From: Candidatus Faecousia faecipullorum
Lineage (GTDB): Bacteria > Bacillota > Clostridia > Oscillospirales > Oscillospiraceae
Direction of reading: 5' to 3'
Assembly: GCA_018710805.1 (NCBI GenBank)
Contig: DVJG01000188.1
Span: forward strand, 1-10,142
DNA length: 10,142 nt
The notes under the pieces were generated by a model that searched no databases, was not told where the DNA came from, and saw only the letters and a list, made by a program, of their open reading frames with translations. Shown here piece by piece: positions 1 to 5,013 of the stretch. The position numbers and the translations under genes were made by a program. Each line of letters begins with the position of its first letter. Within the stretch, counting starts at the first letter, position 1.

Positions 1-648
1 GTAGAACAGAAGACCGAAGAAGGCCCCGAAAATCAAATCCAGAATGGGCTCCGACAGCTGGATTTTCGGGAAATGGGCGAAGATGGCCGCAAAGGCCGCG
101 TCGGCCCGGGTCAGCAGGAAAATGAGAATGCCCACCACGGGAACTGCCAGCAGAAGACCCAAAAGGGCGGGACCCACCTGCTTTTTTTCGGCGCTGCCGG
201 GCATTCGCATTCCCCGGACCGCAGGGCCCATGCTGCCGAAGCCCAGAGGGAAAATGCCCCGGAAGCTGTCCAGAAGGGTGCCAAGGGTGCCGGGGTCCCG
301 GCGGTTCTGGCCTGCCGCCAGAAGAAAGGCGAGACTTGCCCCCAGGGTCATGGGCGGGAGCAGGAGCACCTTGAGAGTTTCATCGCCGGACCGGGCATAC
401 CCTGCGGCGATCACTGCGGTGAGTATCAGAAGGCTCCCGGCATAGCCGCCGAACCGGGCTCCGGAGGATTTAAGATACCAGGCCGTGGTTCCCAGGATTC
501 CCAGAATCCCCAGGGAGAAGCCCAGGTTGAACCCGCCTCCGTAGAGCAGGCTGTCCCAGAGAAGAAGATTGATGAAAAATAAGAAAACTGCGTAGAAAGC
601 CTCCCGTTTCCCCATGGGAAACCGGGGAAGGATTGGGGTTTCTTCCAT
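1..648 (-). CDS. DUF4173/DUF4153-type polytopic membrane protein, N-terminal part
   Basis: This reading frame stays open for 216 codons from an ATG at 648 to the window edge, so the C-terminus is missing. GGAGG at 656-660 lies 7 bases upstream and fixes the start. The product starts MEETPILPRFPMGKREAFYA and is strongly hydrophobic: likely membrane helices lie near residues 16-36, 41-58, 70-84, 93-112, 159-180 and from 202 on. A polar loop (about 113-158) separates the first helices from the later ones. The overall pattern, including the LLLAVPVVGILIFLLTRAD segment at about 164-183, is what I know from DUF4173 (formerly grouped with DUF4153) proteins of Clostridia. No catalytic function is established for the family. 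It is the third gene of a minus-strand operon after a DUF2975 protein and an Xre regulator, 37 bases after the regulator's stop. The three-gene arrangement recurs in Firmicutes. The frame is certain; the family name is likely but the function is unknown. Confidence 0.85.
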   Translation of the reverse strand, partial: MEETPILPRFPMGKREAFYAVFLFFINLLLWDSLLYGGGFNLGFSLGILGILGTTAWYLKSSGARFGGYAGSLLILTAVIAAGYARSGDETLKVLLLPPMTLGASLAFLLAAGQNRRDPGTLGTLLDSFRGIFPLGFGSMGPAVRGMRMPGSAEKKQVGPALLGLLLAVPVVGILIFLLTRADAAFAAIFAHFPKIQLSEPILDLIFGAFFGLLFY

Positions 649-685
649 ATGTTTGCCTCCTTTTTGACAGCATCAGAAGCGTTTT

Positions 686-910
686 TTACCGCTTCCAGGG
701 GTCGTCGTCCTCCCGGAACTCAAAGAGGTCCCCGGGCTGACAGTCAAGAGCCCGGCAGATGGCGTCCATGGTGGACAGCTTCACGGCCTTGGCCTTTCCG
801 GTTTTCAGAATGGACAGATTCGCCGGGGTCATGCCGATGGCGTTAGCCAGCTCCAGAGAGGTCATTTTCCGCTTGGCCAGCATCATATCCAGGTTTACGA
901 TAATCGCCAT
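686..910 (-). CDS. Small Xre/YozG-like HTH transcriptional regulator
   Basis: This 74-residue protein is almost entirely a Cro/C1-type helix-turn-helix domain. It starts MAIIVNLDMMLAKRKMTSLE; the recognition region is around residues 18-40 (LANAIGMTPANLSILKTGKA), followed by the usual LSTMDAICRALDCQPGDLF segment at 45-63 and an acidic tail. This is the small single-domain type found in B. subtilis YozG, which pairs with a DUF2975 membrane protein. I chose the ATG at 910 because it follows a GAGGTG ribosome site about 5 bases away and lies 8 bases after the stop of the upstream DUF2975 gene; a longer upstream extension would run into that gene. It probably represses or activates its own operon, and the palindrome over the operon's -35 box (1397-1419) is the obvious candidate site. 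That link is inferred. A 6-bp inverted repeat (676-681/690-695) straddles the end of the gene. Confidence 0.9.
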   Translation of the reverse strand: MAIIVNLDMMLAKRKMTSLELANAIGMTPANLSILKTGKAKAVKLSTMDAICRALDCQPGDLFEFREDDDPWKR

Positions 911-918
911 AACCCACC

Positions 919-1362
919 TCACACCGTCAGGTCGTTTTCTTCCCGCAGTTCCACCGCCGCCGCCATGACGTTTTTCACCACGCTGACCGTCAGGGCCAGA
1001 AAGCCCATGAGCATGGTCATAAAGCACAGCGGCGGGTAGAAAAACGCCGCAGGCAGACACACCAGGCACACCCAGGCGCAGCACCACCGCAGACGCCGCA
1101 GGGCGGACACATTGGCCCCAACGAAGACCTGTCCCGCCAGAATGCGGCGAAGCAGGGCCCCGATGCTGTACAGGGCGTACAGCACCCCCGGGGCGCAGAG
1201 GTAGAAGGCCACAAGGATGGCCATGCCTGCGGCGGGAGAGAGACTGCGGAAGCTGTGGTACCACCGCAGAAAGGCCGGCATAGTGAAAAGAAGCAAAAGA
1301 ACCAGAAAAAACATGACTCTCGTGAGCCAGAGGGTAATGGTCGCGGAACGCTTGGTTGACAT
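919..1362 (-). CDS. DUF2975 domain membrane protein
   Basis: The 147-residue product starts MSTKRSATITLWLTRVMFFL and has four predicted membrane helices, at about residues 10-31, 46-70, 90-108 and 112-133. Between helices 2 and 3 lies the family-typical segment LRRILAGQVFVGANVSALRR (71-90), where DUF2975 proteins usually carry a G-x-x-F...N...LR pattern. B. subtilis YoaS is a known member; its biochemical role is not established, although such proteins are commonly encoded with a small Xre regulator, as here. The open frame extends upstream to 1479, but that stretch covers the promoter and is A/T-rich. The ATG at 1362, 8 bases after GGAGG (1371-1375), is the real start. It is the first gene of the operon and its stop is 8 bases from the regulator's start. 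A membrane sensor or partner for the regulator is a plausible but unproven role. Confidence 0.88.
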   Translation of the reverse strand: MSTKRSATITLWLTRVMFFLVLLLLFTMPAFLRWYHSFRSLSPAAGMAILVAFYLCAPGVLYALYSIGALLRRILAGQVFVGANVSALRRLRWCCAWVCLVCLPAAFFYPPLCFMTMLMGFLALTVSVVKNVMAAAVELREENDLTV

Positions 1363-1384
1363 GGTTAACACCTCCGATGGGGAG

Positions 1385-1413
1385 AGTTTACCATAAAAAT
1401 TATCGAATGTCAA
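1385..1413 (-). promoter_or_regulatory. Sigma-A promoter of the DUF2975-Xre-DUF4173 operon
   Basis: On the minus strand a perfect TTGACA (-35, 1408-1413) is followed by a 17-base spacer and TAAACT (-10, 1385-1390, 4 of 6 consensus). A TG dinucleotide sits one base before the -10 box, giving an extended -10. Transcription should start near 1378, only a few bases before the GGAGG at 1371-1375, so the leader is very short (about 15 bases). Confidence 0.75.
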
Positions 1414-1419
1414 TAATTT
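1397..1419. promoter_or_regulatory. Candidate operator: inverted repeat over the -35 box
   Basis: AAATTAT (1397-1403) and ATAATTT (1413-1419) form a perfect 7-bp inverted repeat around a 9-base centre, and two further inner pairs (1405/1411 and 1406/1410) also match. The -35 hexamer at 1408-1413 lies inside it. An Xre dimer bound here would block RNA polymerase. The regulator encoded by the second gene of the operon is the likely ligand. Symmetry and position are seen; binding is inferred. Confidence 0.5.
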
Positions 1420-1541
1420 CTTTTTGGATAACGAGAAAAATAAAAATGCCTTTGCAGAAAATGCGTCACAGAACTTCATAGGAACTTAATATTTTCACAC
1501 TTTTTTCCTTAATAACTTTTGGATAAAATAAAGCCAGAAAG

Positions 1542-1610
1542 TCAAACAGCCAACGGCCTCTCGGTCGGCAGGGCTGGCCCCGATGAATTTGCTACCTTCC
1601 TCTTTTTCAT
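1542..1610 (-). CDS. Possible 22-residue small ORF
   Basis: On the minus strand an ATG at 1610 opens a 22-codon frame ending in TGA at 1542-1544. The peptide is basic at the N-terminus (MKKRKVANSS) and rich in Pro and Arg later (PTERPLAV at the C-terminus). What makes it worth listing is an excellent purine-rich ribosome site, GAGGAGAGG, ending 5 bases before the ATG. It has no membrane segment or recognised motif. The purine-rich site may simply be the complement of a pyrimidine tract, and I find no clear promoter for it: a transcript from upstream would have to pass the 1632-1667 hairpin. The coding sequence lies in a G/C-rich island that could instead be a fragment of an intergenic repeat. 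I consider expression possible but unproven. Confidence 0.2.
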   Translation of the reverse strand: MKKRKVANSSGPALPTERPLAV

Positions 1611-1631
1611 TTTTTCCTCTCCTCTTTTCTT

Positions 1632-1667
1632 GTACAAAAACCGCGGTCACCACCGCGGTTTTTGTAC
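1632..1667. terminator. Perfect 16-bp inverted repeat, bidirectional terminator-like
   Basis: GTACAAAAACCGCGGT (1632-1647) and its exact complement (1652-1667) flank a 4-base loop. The core ACCGCGG stem with an A-run before it and a T-run after it is the layout of a factor-independent terminator that works in both directions. It lies between two divergent genes, so no recognised gene ends here. It may insulate the two promoters, end an unannotated short transcript, or attenuate the small ORF at 1542-1610. Confidence 0.65.
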
Positions 1668-1699
1668 GTCCTGGGGAGCTTTTTTATTTTGCGAAACCG

Positions 1700-1728
1700 T
1701 TTCCAGGAGCTGGGAATTGTGATAGAAT
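1700..1728 (+). promoter_or_regulatory. Promoter for the kinase-like gene
   Basis: TTTCCA (1700-1705, 4 of 6 consensus) and TAGAAT (1723-1728, 5 of 6) are 17 bases apart, with TG one base before the -10 (extended -10). The start site would be near 1735, leaving a leader of about 25 bases that contains the GGAGGAGG ribosome site at 1744-1751. Confidence 0.65.
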
Positions 1729-1759
1729 CGTAGAAGAACTTTCGGAGGAGGCACTGCAA

Positions 1760-2254
1760 ATGAAAAAGCTGTATCTGATCGGCGGCACCATGGGCGTTGG
1801 GAAAACCACGGTCTGCCAGCGGCTGAAACGGAGACTCCGCAACAGCGTTTTCCTGGATGGCGATTGGTGCTGGGACGCCGACCCGTTTCAGGTAACCGAA
1901 GAGACGAAGCGCATGGTCATGGAGAATATCTGCTTTTTGTTAAACCAGTTCCTTCACTGCTCCGCATACGAGAACGTGATTTTCTGCTGGGTCATGCACC
2001 AGCAGAGAATCATGGATGAAATCCTTGAAAATATCGATGGGACAGACTGTGAAATAAAAACCGTTTCCCTTCTGTGCGATGCAGAAACCCTGGAAGCCAG
2101 ATTGAGAAAAGACATAAGGCAGGGCCTTCGCTCAGAAGATGTGCTGGGAAGAAGTTTAGCGCGAATTGCACTGTATGAAAAGCTGGACACCGTAAAGGTG
2201 GATACCAGCGGCAGAGAAGTGGATGAAATTGTGAAGGAAATAGAGAATCTTTGA
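1760..2254 (+). CDS. Small P-loop nucleotide kinase-like AAA family protein
   Basis: The 164-residue protein starts MKKLYLIGGTMGVGKTTVCQ and carries a complete Walker A motif, GTMGVGKT, at residues 9-16. A conserved-looking acidic/aromatic block, FLDGDWCWDADPF (31-43), follows where nucleotide kinases bind substrate, and an ENVIFCWV strand lies at 71-78. An Arg-rich segment (113-135, including RLRKDIR and GRSLAR) resembles the LID region of small kinases. Similar Firmicutes proteins are annotated as AAA-type ATPases or nucleotide kinases; the substrate is not known, and antibiotic or nucleotide phosphorylation are both possible. The open frame begins at 1583, but the ATG at 1760 with GGAGGAGG (1744-1751) just upstream is the start that puts Walker A at the N-terminus, and the promoter at 1700-1728 excludes the earlier one. 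Base composition is clearly lower in G+C than its neighbours, which hints at separate acquisition. DUF421 starts 85 bases downstream. Confidence 0.85.
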   Translation: MKKLYLIGGTMGVGKTTVCQRLKRRLRNSVFLDGDWCWDADPFQVTEETKRMVMENICFLLNQFLHCSAYENVIFCWVMHQQRIMDEILENIDGTDCEIKTVSLLCDAETLEARLRKDIRQGLRSEDVLGRSLARIALYEKLDTVKVDTSGREVDEIVKEIENL

Positions 2255-2327
2255 GTGATACAGAGGGAAATGCTGAGCCGCAGCCGGGCTTTCGCATATT
2301 CTCCGCCGCCTCGGGCAATCTAGCGTA

Positions 2328-2342
2328 GAGGTGGTTATATTG
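2328..2342 (+). promoter_or_regulatory. Ribosome site that favours a TTG start for the DUF421 gene
   Basis: GAGGTGG at 2328-2334 lies 5 bases before TTG at 2340-2342. The in-frame GTG at 2331-2333 is part of this ribosome site and has no good site of its own, so TTG at 2340 is the better start. The choice changes the product by only three residues. Confidence 0.55.
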
Positions 2343-3017
2343 GCGTTATGCTTTTTTCGCACAATGCTTTTATATCTGGTGCTGATTTTCTGTGTCCGGC
2401 TCATGGGCAAGCGGCAGATCGGGGAAATGGAACCCTTGGAATTTGTGGTGACCATGCTTCTTGCGAACCTGGCCGCCATTCCCATGCAGGACGGGGCCAT
2501 ACCCCTGTACTCGGGGCTTGTACCCATTCTCACCATTCTGGGCGGAGAGCTGGTGCTGTCGGGGCTGATTCTCAAAAGCGTGGCTCTGCGGCGGTTTCTC
2601 TGCGGCAGGCCTGTGATTCTCATTGACAACGGAAAACTGGACCGGGCGGCCCTGAGACGCACCCGGCTGAGCCTGGATGAGCTTACGGGCCAGCTCCGGG
2701 AAAAGGACGTGCTGGACATCGCCACGGTGCAGTACGCCATTCTGGAGACCAACGGCCACCTTTCCGTGTTCCCCTACCCCGCCGAGAAGCCCGCTGCCGC
2801 CAAGGAGGCGGGGATACGCCCAAAGCCCCAGTCCCTGCCTGTGACCATCATCTCCGATGGCTATGTGTCCCGGGAGAATCTCCGCCGGGCCGGGAAGGAC
2901 GAAGCCTGGCTCCATAGAATTCTGTCTCAGCACGGCGCTGCCCCCCGGGACACCCTGTTTCTCACGGTGGACGGCCAGGACAGGGTCTTCTTTCTGGGAA
3001 AGGACGGCAATCCATGA
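2340..3017 (+). CDS. DUF421 domain membrane protein (YetF family)
   Basis: The 225-residue protein (228 if GTG at 2331 is used) has the DUF421 layout: hydrophobic N-terminal helices (about residues 5-21, 32-50 and 58-77) and a soluble C-terminal domain. Signature segments include RLMGKRQIGEMEPLEFVV at about 20-37, the AAIPMQDGAIPLYSG stretch after it, and LSLDELTGQLREKDVLDIA further on, which leads into the strand AILETNGHLSV. B. subtilis YetF/YdfS-type proteins belong here; they are implicated in spores and membranes, but no activity is established. The C-terminal part (about 145-225) has a PVTIISDG strand and a final FLTVDGQDRVFFLGKDG hairpin. The TGA stop overlaps the next ATG (ATGA at 3014-3017), so it is translationally coupled to a DUF4363 gene, a pairing common in Clostridia. 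I see no clear promoter in the 85 bases upstream, so it may be read from the kinase-like gene's promoter. Confidence 0.92.
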   Translation: MALCFFRTMLLYLVLIFCVRLMGKRQIGEMEPLEFVVTMLLANLAAIPMQDGAIPLYSGLVPILTILGGELVLSGLILKSVALRRFLCGRPVILIDNGKLDRAALRRTRLSLDELTGQLREKDVLDIATVQYAILETNGHLSVFPYPAEKPAAAKEAGIRPKPQSLPVTIISDGYVSRENLRRAGKDEAWLHRILSQHGAAPRDTLFLTVDGQDRVFFLGKDGNP

Positions 3018-3394
3018 AGCGGGCCAAGCTGGGGGCCGTCTGCCTTGTGCTGCTTCTGGGGATTTCCCTGGGGGTAAGCATCTGCATGGAGCGAATTCAT
3101 GCTCCGGTGGCCCGGGACCTGGAGCTGGCGGCGAAGACGGTCTGCGAAGGGGACTTTGAAACCGCCCTGAGCCTGGAAGCCCGGGCAGACGCCGCCTGGC
3201 AGCGCTGGGACAGGTTCCGGGCCTGCTTCTGCGACCACACCCCCATGGAGGAAGCCGACGCCCTTTTCCGGAAGCTGCGGGTCTACGCCGCCCTGAAAAA
3301 GGAGGAGGAGTTCGCCGCCGCCTGCGCGGAGCTGGCGAGAAAGGTCAGCGCCGTGGGAGAGGCCCATGCGCTGCGCTGGTGGAATTTTGTGTGA
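3014..3394 (+). CDS. DUF4363 family protein
   Basis: The 126-residue product starts MKRAKLGAVCLVLLLGISLG: a single hydrophobic helix (about residues 6-24) anchors or exports it, and there is no lipobox Cys in the right context. The rest is a soluble, Ala/Glu/Arg-rich helical domain. The family-typical W-x-x-W/F segment is AAWQRWDRFRACFCDHT (about 60-76), followed by the helix repeat ALFRKLRVYAALKKEEEF and a C-terminal tail ending in RWWNFV. DUF4363 genes often follow DUF421 genes in Clostridia, as here with a 4-base ATGA overlap, which supports a joint function of the two products at the membrane. That function is unknown. The ribosome site lies inside the end of the DUF421 gene. The unit's terminator is at 3497-3527, about 100 bases downstream. 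Confidence 0.8.
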   Translation: MKRAKLGAVCLVLLLGISLGVSICMERIHAPVARDLELAAKTVCEGDFETALSLEARADAAWQRWDRFRACFCDHTPMEEADALFRKLRVYAALKKEEEFAAACAELARKVSAVGEAHALRWWNFV

Positions 3395-3428
3395 AACGGC
3401 GTTCCATGGAGAAGCCGCCGCTTTGCAT

Positions 3429-3457
3429 AAAAAATGGGCGCCCCATCCGGGGAACCC
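3429..3457 (-). terminator. Terminator for the minus-strand DUF308 to miniprotein operon
   Basis: Read on the minus strand, GGGTTCCCC and GGGGCGCCC form a stem (one G-U pair, one mismatch) around a GGAT loop, followed by A and six T (3429-3434). It lies about 70 bases beyond the stop of the miniprotein gene. It is a diverged copy of the hairpin at 3497-3518. Confidence 0.6.
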
Positions 3458-3496
3458 TTCAGCTTGTCAGAAAAGCCTCGCAGAGTTTGCAGCCTG

Positions 3497-3527
3497 GGGC
3501 GCCCCGTCCGGGGCGCCCTTCTTTTTT
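3497..3527 (+). terminator. Factor-independent terminator of the DUF421-DUF4363 unit
   Basis: GGGCGCCCC (3497-3505) pairs perfectly with GGGGCGCCC (3510-3518) around a GTCC loop and is followed by TTCTTTTTT (3519-3527). The T tract overlaps the stop codon of the miniprotein gene on the other strand (3526-3528). Confidence 0.9.
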
Positions 3528-3675
3528 AGCAGCAGCAGTTGTTGTTATTGTTGGTCTCGCAGCCGTTCCAGTTGCCGGGGCAGCAGTTGTTGTTCATGCC
3601 GAGATTGCAGCCGCATCCGCTGAACAGCAGGATCAGGATGATGATCCACCACCAGTTACCGCCATTGTTGCACAT
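3526..3675 (-). CDS. 49-residue Cys/Asn-rich membrane miniprotein
   Basis: The ORF starts at ATG 3675, 5-7 bases after a perfect AGGAGGTA ribosome site (3681-3688), and ends at TAA 3526-3528. The peptide begins MCNNGGN, then has a hydrophobic helix WWWIIILILLFSG (about residues 8-20), then a tail rich in Cys, Asn and Gly (CGCNLGMNNNCC and a final NNNNNCCC). It contains seven or more Cys residues. Clostridia encode similar short proteins with a Trp-Ile-rich segment beside Cys/Asn/Gly runs, often labelled high-cysteine chorion-like or YjcZ-like sporulation proteins; I assign only that resemblance. Its strong ribosome site and biased composition make it a real gene despite its size. It lies 80 bases after tatD in the same direction, so readthrough from the 5583 promoter is possible; I see no promoter of its own. 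Spore-coat or metal/redox-related roles are guesses. Confidence 0.75.
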   Translation of the reverse strand: MCNNGGNWWWIIILILLFSGCGCNLGMNNNCCPGNWNGCETNNNNNCCC

Positions 3676-3755
3676 AAACGTACCTCCTGCAAAATGTTTT
3701 GAGCACCCAGGCTCATTCCATGGTATTCCGCAGGTGGGAAAATGTGCGTGCTCTG

Positions 3756-4514
3756 TCAAATTCGATAAAGGCGTCTGCCGTTCTCGAAGGTGCGCTCCTG
3801 AACTTCCTCCACCGTCATGCCCCGCAGCTCCGCCAGACGCTCCGCCATGCGGTAGAGCTTCCCGGGGTCGTTGCGCTTTCCCCGGAAGGGCTCCGGGGAC
3901 ATATAGGGGCAGTCGGTTTCCAGGACGATGCGGTCCAGGGGGATGTTCCCTGCCACCTCCAGGGCCTTTCGGGCGTTCTTGAAGGTCAGAACCCCTGTAA
4001 AGCCAATGTACCAGCCCCGGGCTATGAGCCACTTCGCCATGTCCAGAGACCCGGAGTAGCAGTGGAAGACCCCGGTGACCCCGGGAAATTCCTCCACAAT
4101 TCTCATGCCGTCCTCGTGGGCCTCCCGCTCGTGGACGATGACAGGAAGGTCCAATTCCGCCGCCAGAGCCATCTGGGAGCGGAAAGCCGCCTGCTGAATG
4201 TCTCTCGGGACGTCCTCATAGTGGTAGTCCAGGCCGATTTCTCCAATGGCCTTTACCCTGGGAAGTTTACATAACGCTCGATATTCGGCAATCACTTCGG
4301 GGCATACCTCCCGGGCGGCGTCGGGATGGGAGCCTACGGCGGCGTAGATGTAGTCGTAGCTTTCCGCCAGGGCCACGGCGTTCCGGGAGGAGGCCAGGCT
4401 GCAGCCCGGGTTCATGAGCAGGCCGATGCCCTTTTCCGGCAGGGCGGCCAGAAGGGCCTCCCGGTCGGCGTCAAAGGCGCTGTCGTCCATATGGGCGTGG
4501 GTGTCAAATAACAT
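3756..4514 (-). CDS. tatD: TatD family metal-dependent hydrolase (DNase)
   Basis: The 252-residue protein is a full-length TatD enzyme, an amidohydrolase-fold metallophosphodiesterase acting as a cytoplasmic 3'-5' DNase. It starts MLFDTHAHMDD, with metal ligands His6 and His8 in the DTHAH motif. The other ligands are all present: Glu92 in AIGEIGLDYHY (89-99), His128 in PVIVHERE, His151 in GVFHCYSG and Asp201 in VLETDCPY. The C-terminal PYMSPEPFRGKRNDP segment (about 203-217) is typical. The open frame runs up to 4823, but the ATG at 4514 has AGGAGG (4521-4526) and begins right at the family start. It overlaps the end of the upstream phosphopantetheinyl transferase gene by 11 bases, so the two are probably coupled. 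TatD is more often found next to metG; here it travels with DUF308 and PPTase genes. Confidence 0.96.
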   Translation of the reverse strand: MLFDTHAHMDDSAFDADREALLAALPEKGIGLLMNPGCSLASSRNAVALAESYDYIYAAVGSHPDAAREVCPEVIAEYRALCKLPRVKAIGEIGLDYHYEDVPRDIQQAAFRSQMALAAELDLPVIVHEREAHEDGMRIVEEFPGVTGVFHCYSGSLDMAKWLIARGWYIGFTGVLTFKNARKALEVAGNIPLDRIVLETDCPYMSPEPFRGKRNDPGKLYRMAERLAELRGMTVEEVQERTFENGRRLYRI

Positions 4515-5013
4515 AGATGTCCTCCTGAGAAATGGTGCGCCCCGAGGCGGTGATAAGGGCCGCAATGCAGCCCTGGATTTCCAGCAGCCGGGGGTCGTCG
4601 GGAGAAAAGTCTGTGCGGCAGGGAAATCCCCGGAGCCCTTCCCCGGTGAATTTCGCCTGGGCCTCTTTGAGAACCCAGAGGGAAAGAAGGGCCCGTTGCT
4701 TTTCCGGGGCGGCTTCATAGCGCCGAAGCTCCCCGGGGGAGAGAATTTTTTCCGGCAGCCTGGGAGAGAGGGGCCGGTCCAGCTCCTCGGCGTCCAGGCC
4801 CACGGGCTCCCGGGCCAGAACAACGAAGGCCCGGCGAGGGGTGTGGGAAATGGAAAAATGCCAGTCCCCCTGGGGAAAATAGGGCTTTCCCCGGGGGGAT
4901 GTGAGGATTTCCGGCAAATCCCTTCCGGTTTCCCGGCGGTAGAGGGCCGAGAGCAGCTCCCTTCCGGCAGCGTGTCCGGTTCTGCCCCGTAGCTCCGTCA
5001 CGCCGAGAATCAT
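4504..5013 (-). CDS. 4'-phosphopantetheinyl transferase, Sfp type, compact
   Basis: This 169-residue protein would transfer the phosphopantetheine arm of CoA to a serine of carrier proteins. The order of motifs identifies the Sfp type rather than AcpS: WHFSISHTPRRAF (51-63) first, then the Mg-binding VGLDAEE (71-77, Asp74 and Glu76), then LWVLKEAQAKFTGEGL (112-127) with Trp113, Lys116, Glu117 and Lys121. The N-terminal subdomain is short compared with the usual 220-240 residues, so it is a compact, one-and-a-half-domain form. It starts at ATG 5013, overlapping the DUF308 stop by four bases (ATGA), and it runs 11 bases into tatD. No polyketide or peptide synthetase is visible nearby, so fatty-acid ACP is the likeliest partner, an inference. 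Confidence 0.88.
   Translation of the reverse strand: MILGVTELRGRTGHAAGRELLSALYRRETGRDLPEILTSPRGKPYFPQGDWHFSISHTPRRAFVVLAREPVGLDAEELDRPLSPRLPEKILSPGELRRYEAAPEKQRALLSLWVLKEAQAKFTGEGLRGFPCRTDFSPDDPRLLEIQGCIAALITASGRTISQEDIYVI

Larger units (their letters stand above)
1363..1759. other. Divergent intergenic region (397 bases)
   Basis: This gap between the divergent DUF2975 and kinase-like genes holds the minus-strand promoter and palindrome (1385-1419), an A/T-rich stretch (1420-1535), a G/C-rich island (about 1548-1585) with imperfect inverted segments, a pyrimidine-rich tract (about 1592-1631), a perfect 16-bp inverted repeat (1632-1667) and the plus-strand promoter (1700-1728). A plus-strand TAAAAT at 1524-1529 could be a -10 box, but I see no credible -35. 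Open frames on the plus strand here show no protein-like features. A 22-codon ORF on the minus strand is listed separately. Confidence 0.6.

Noticed and set aside
44..582. Two plus-strand open frames at the window start
   Set aside because: They are shadows of the DUF4173-type gene on the minus strand, which is open through the whole stretch and has a proper start and ribosome site.
1583..1759. N-terminal extension of the kinase-like gene (59 codons)
   Set aside because: It spans the palindrome and the promoter, has no ribosome site at 1583, and Walker A sits at the usual N-terminal position when ATG 1760 is used.
2255..2339. Possible terminator or promoter between the kinase-like and DUF421 genes
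   Set aside because: Only a 4-bp stem (AGCC/GGCT) and poor promoter boxes are present; nothing convincing.
3676..3755. TTGACA-like hexamer overlapping the tatD stop and a GAGCAC/GTGCTC inverted repeat
   Set aside because: No -10 box lies at 16-18 bases from the hexamer, and the 6-bp repeat has a 41-base loop and no T tract, so neither a promoter nor a terminator can be supported.
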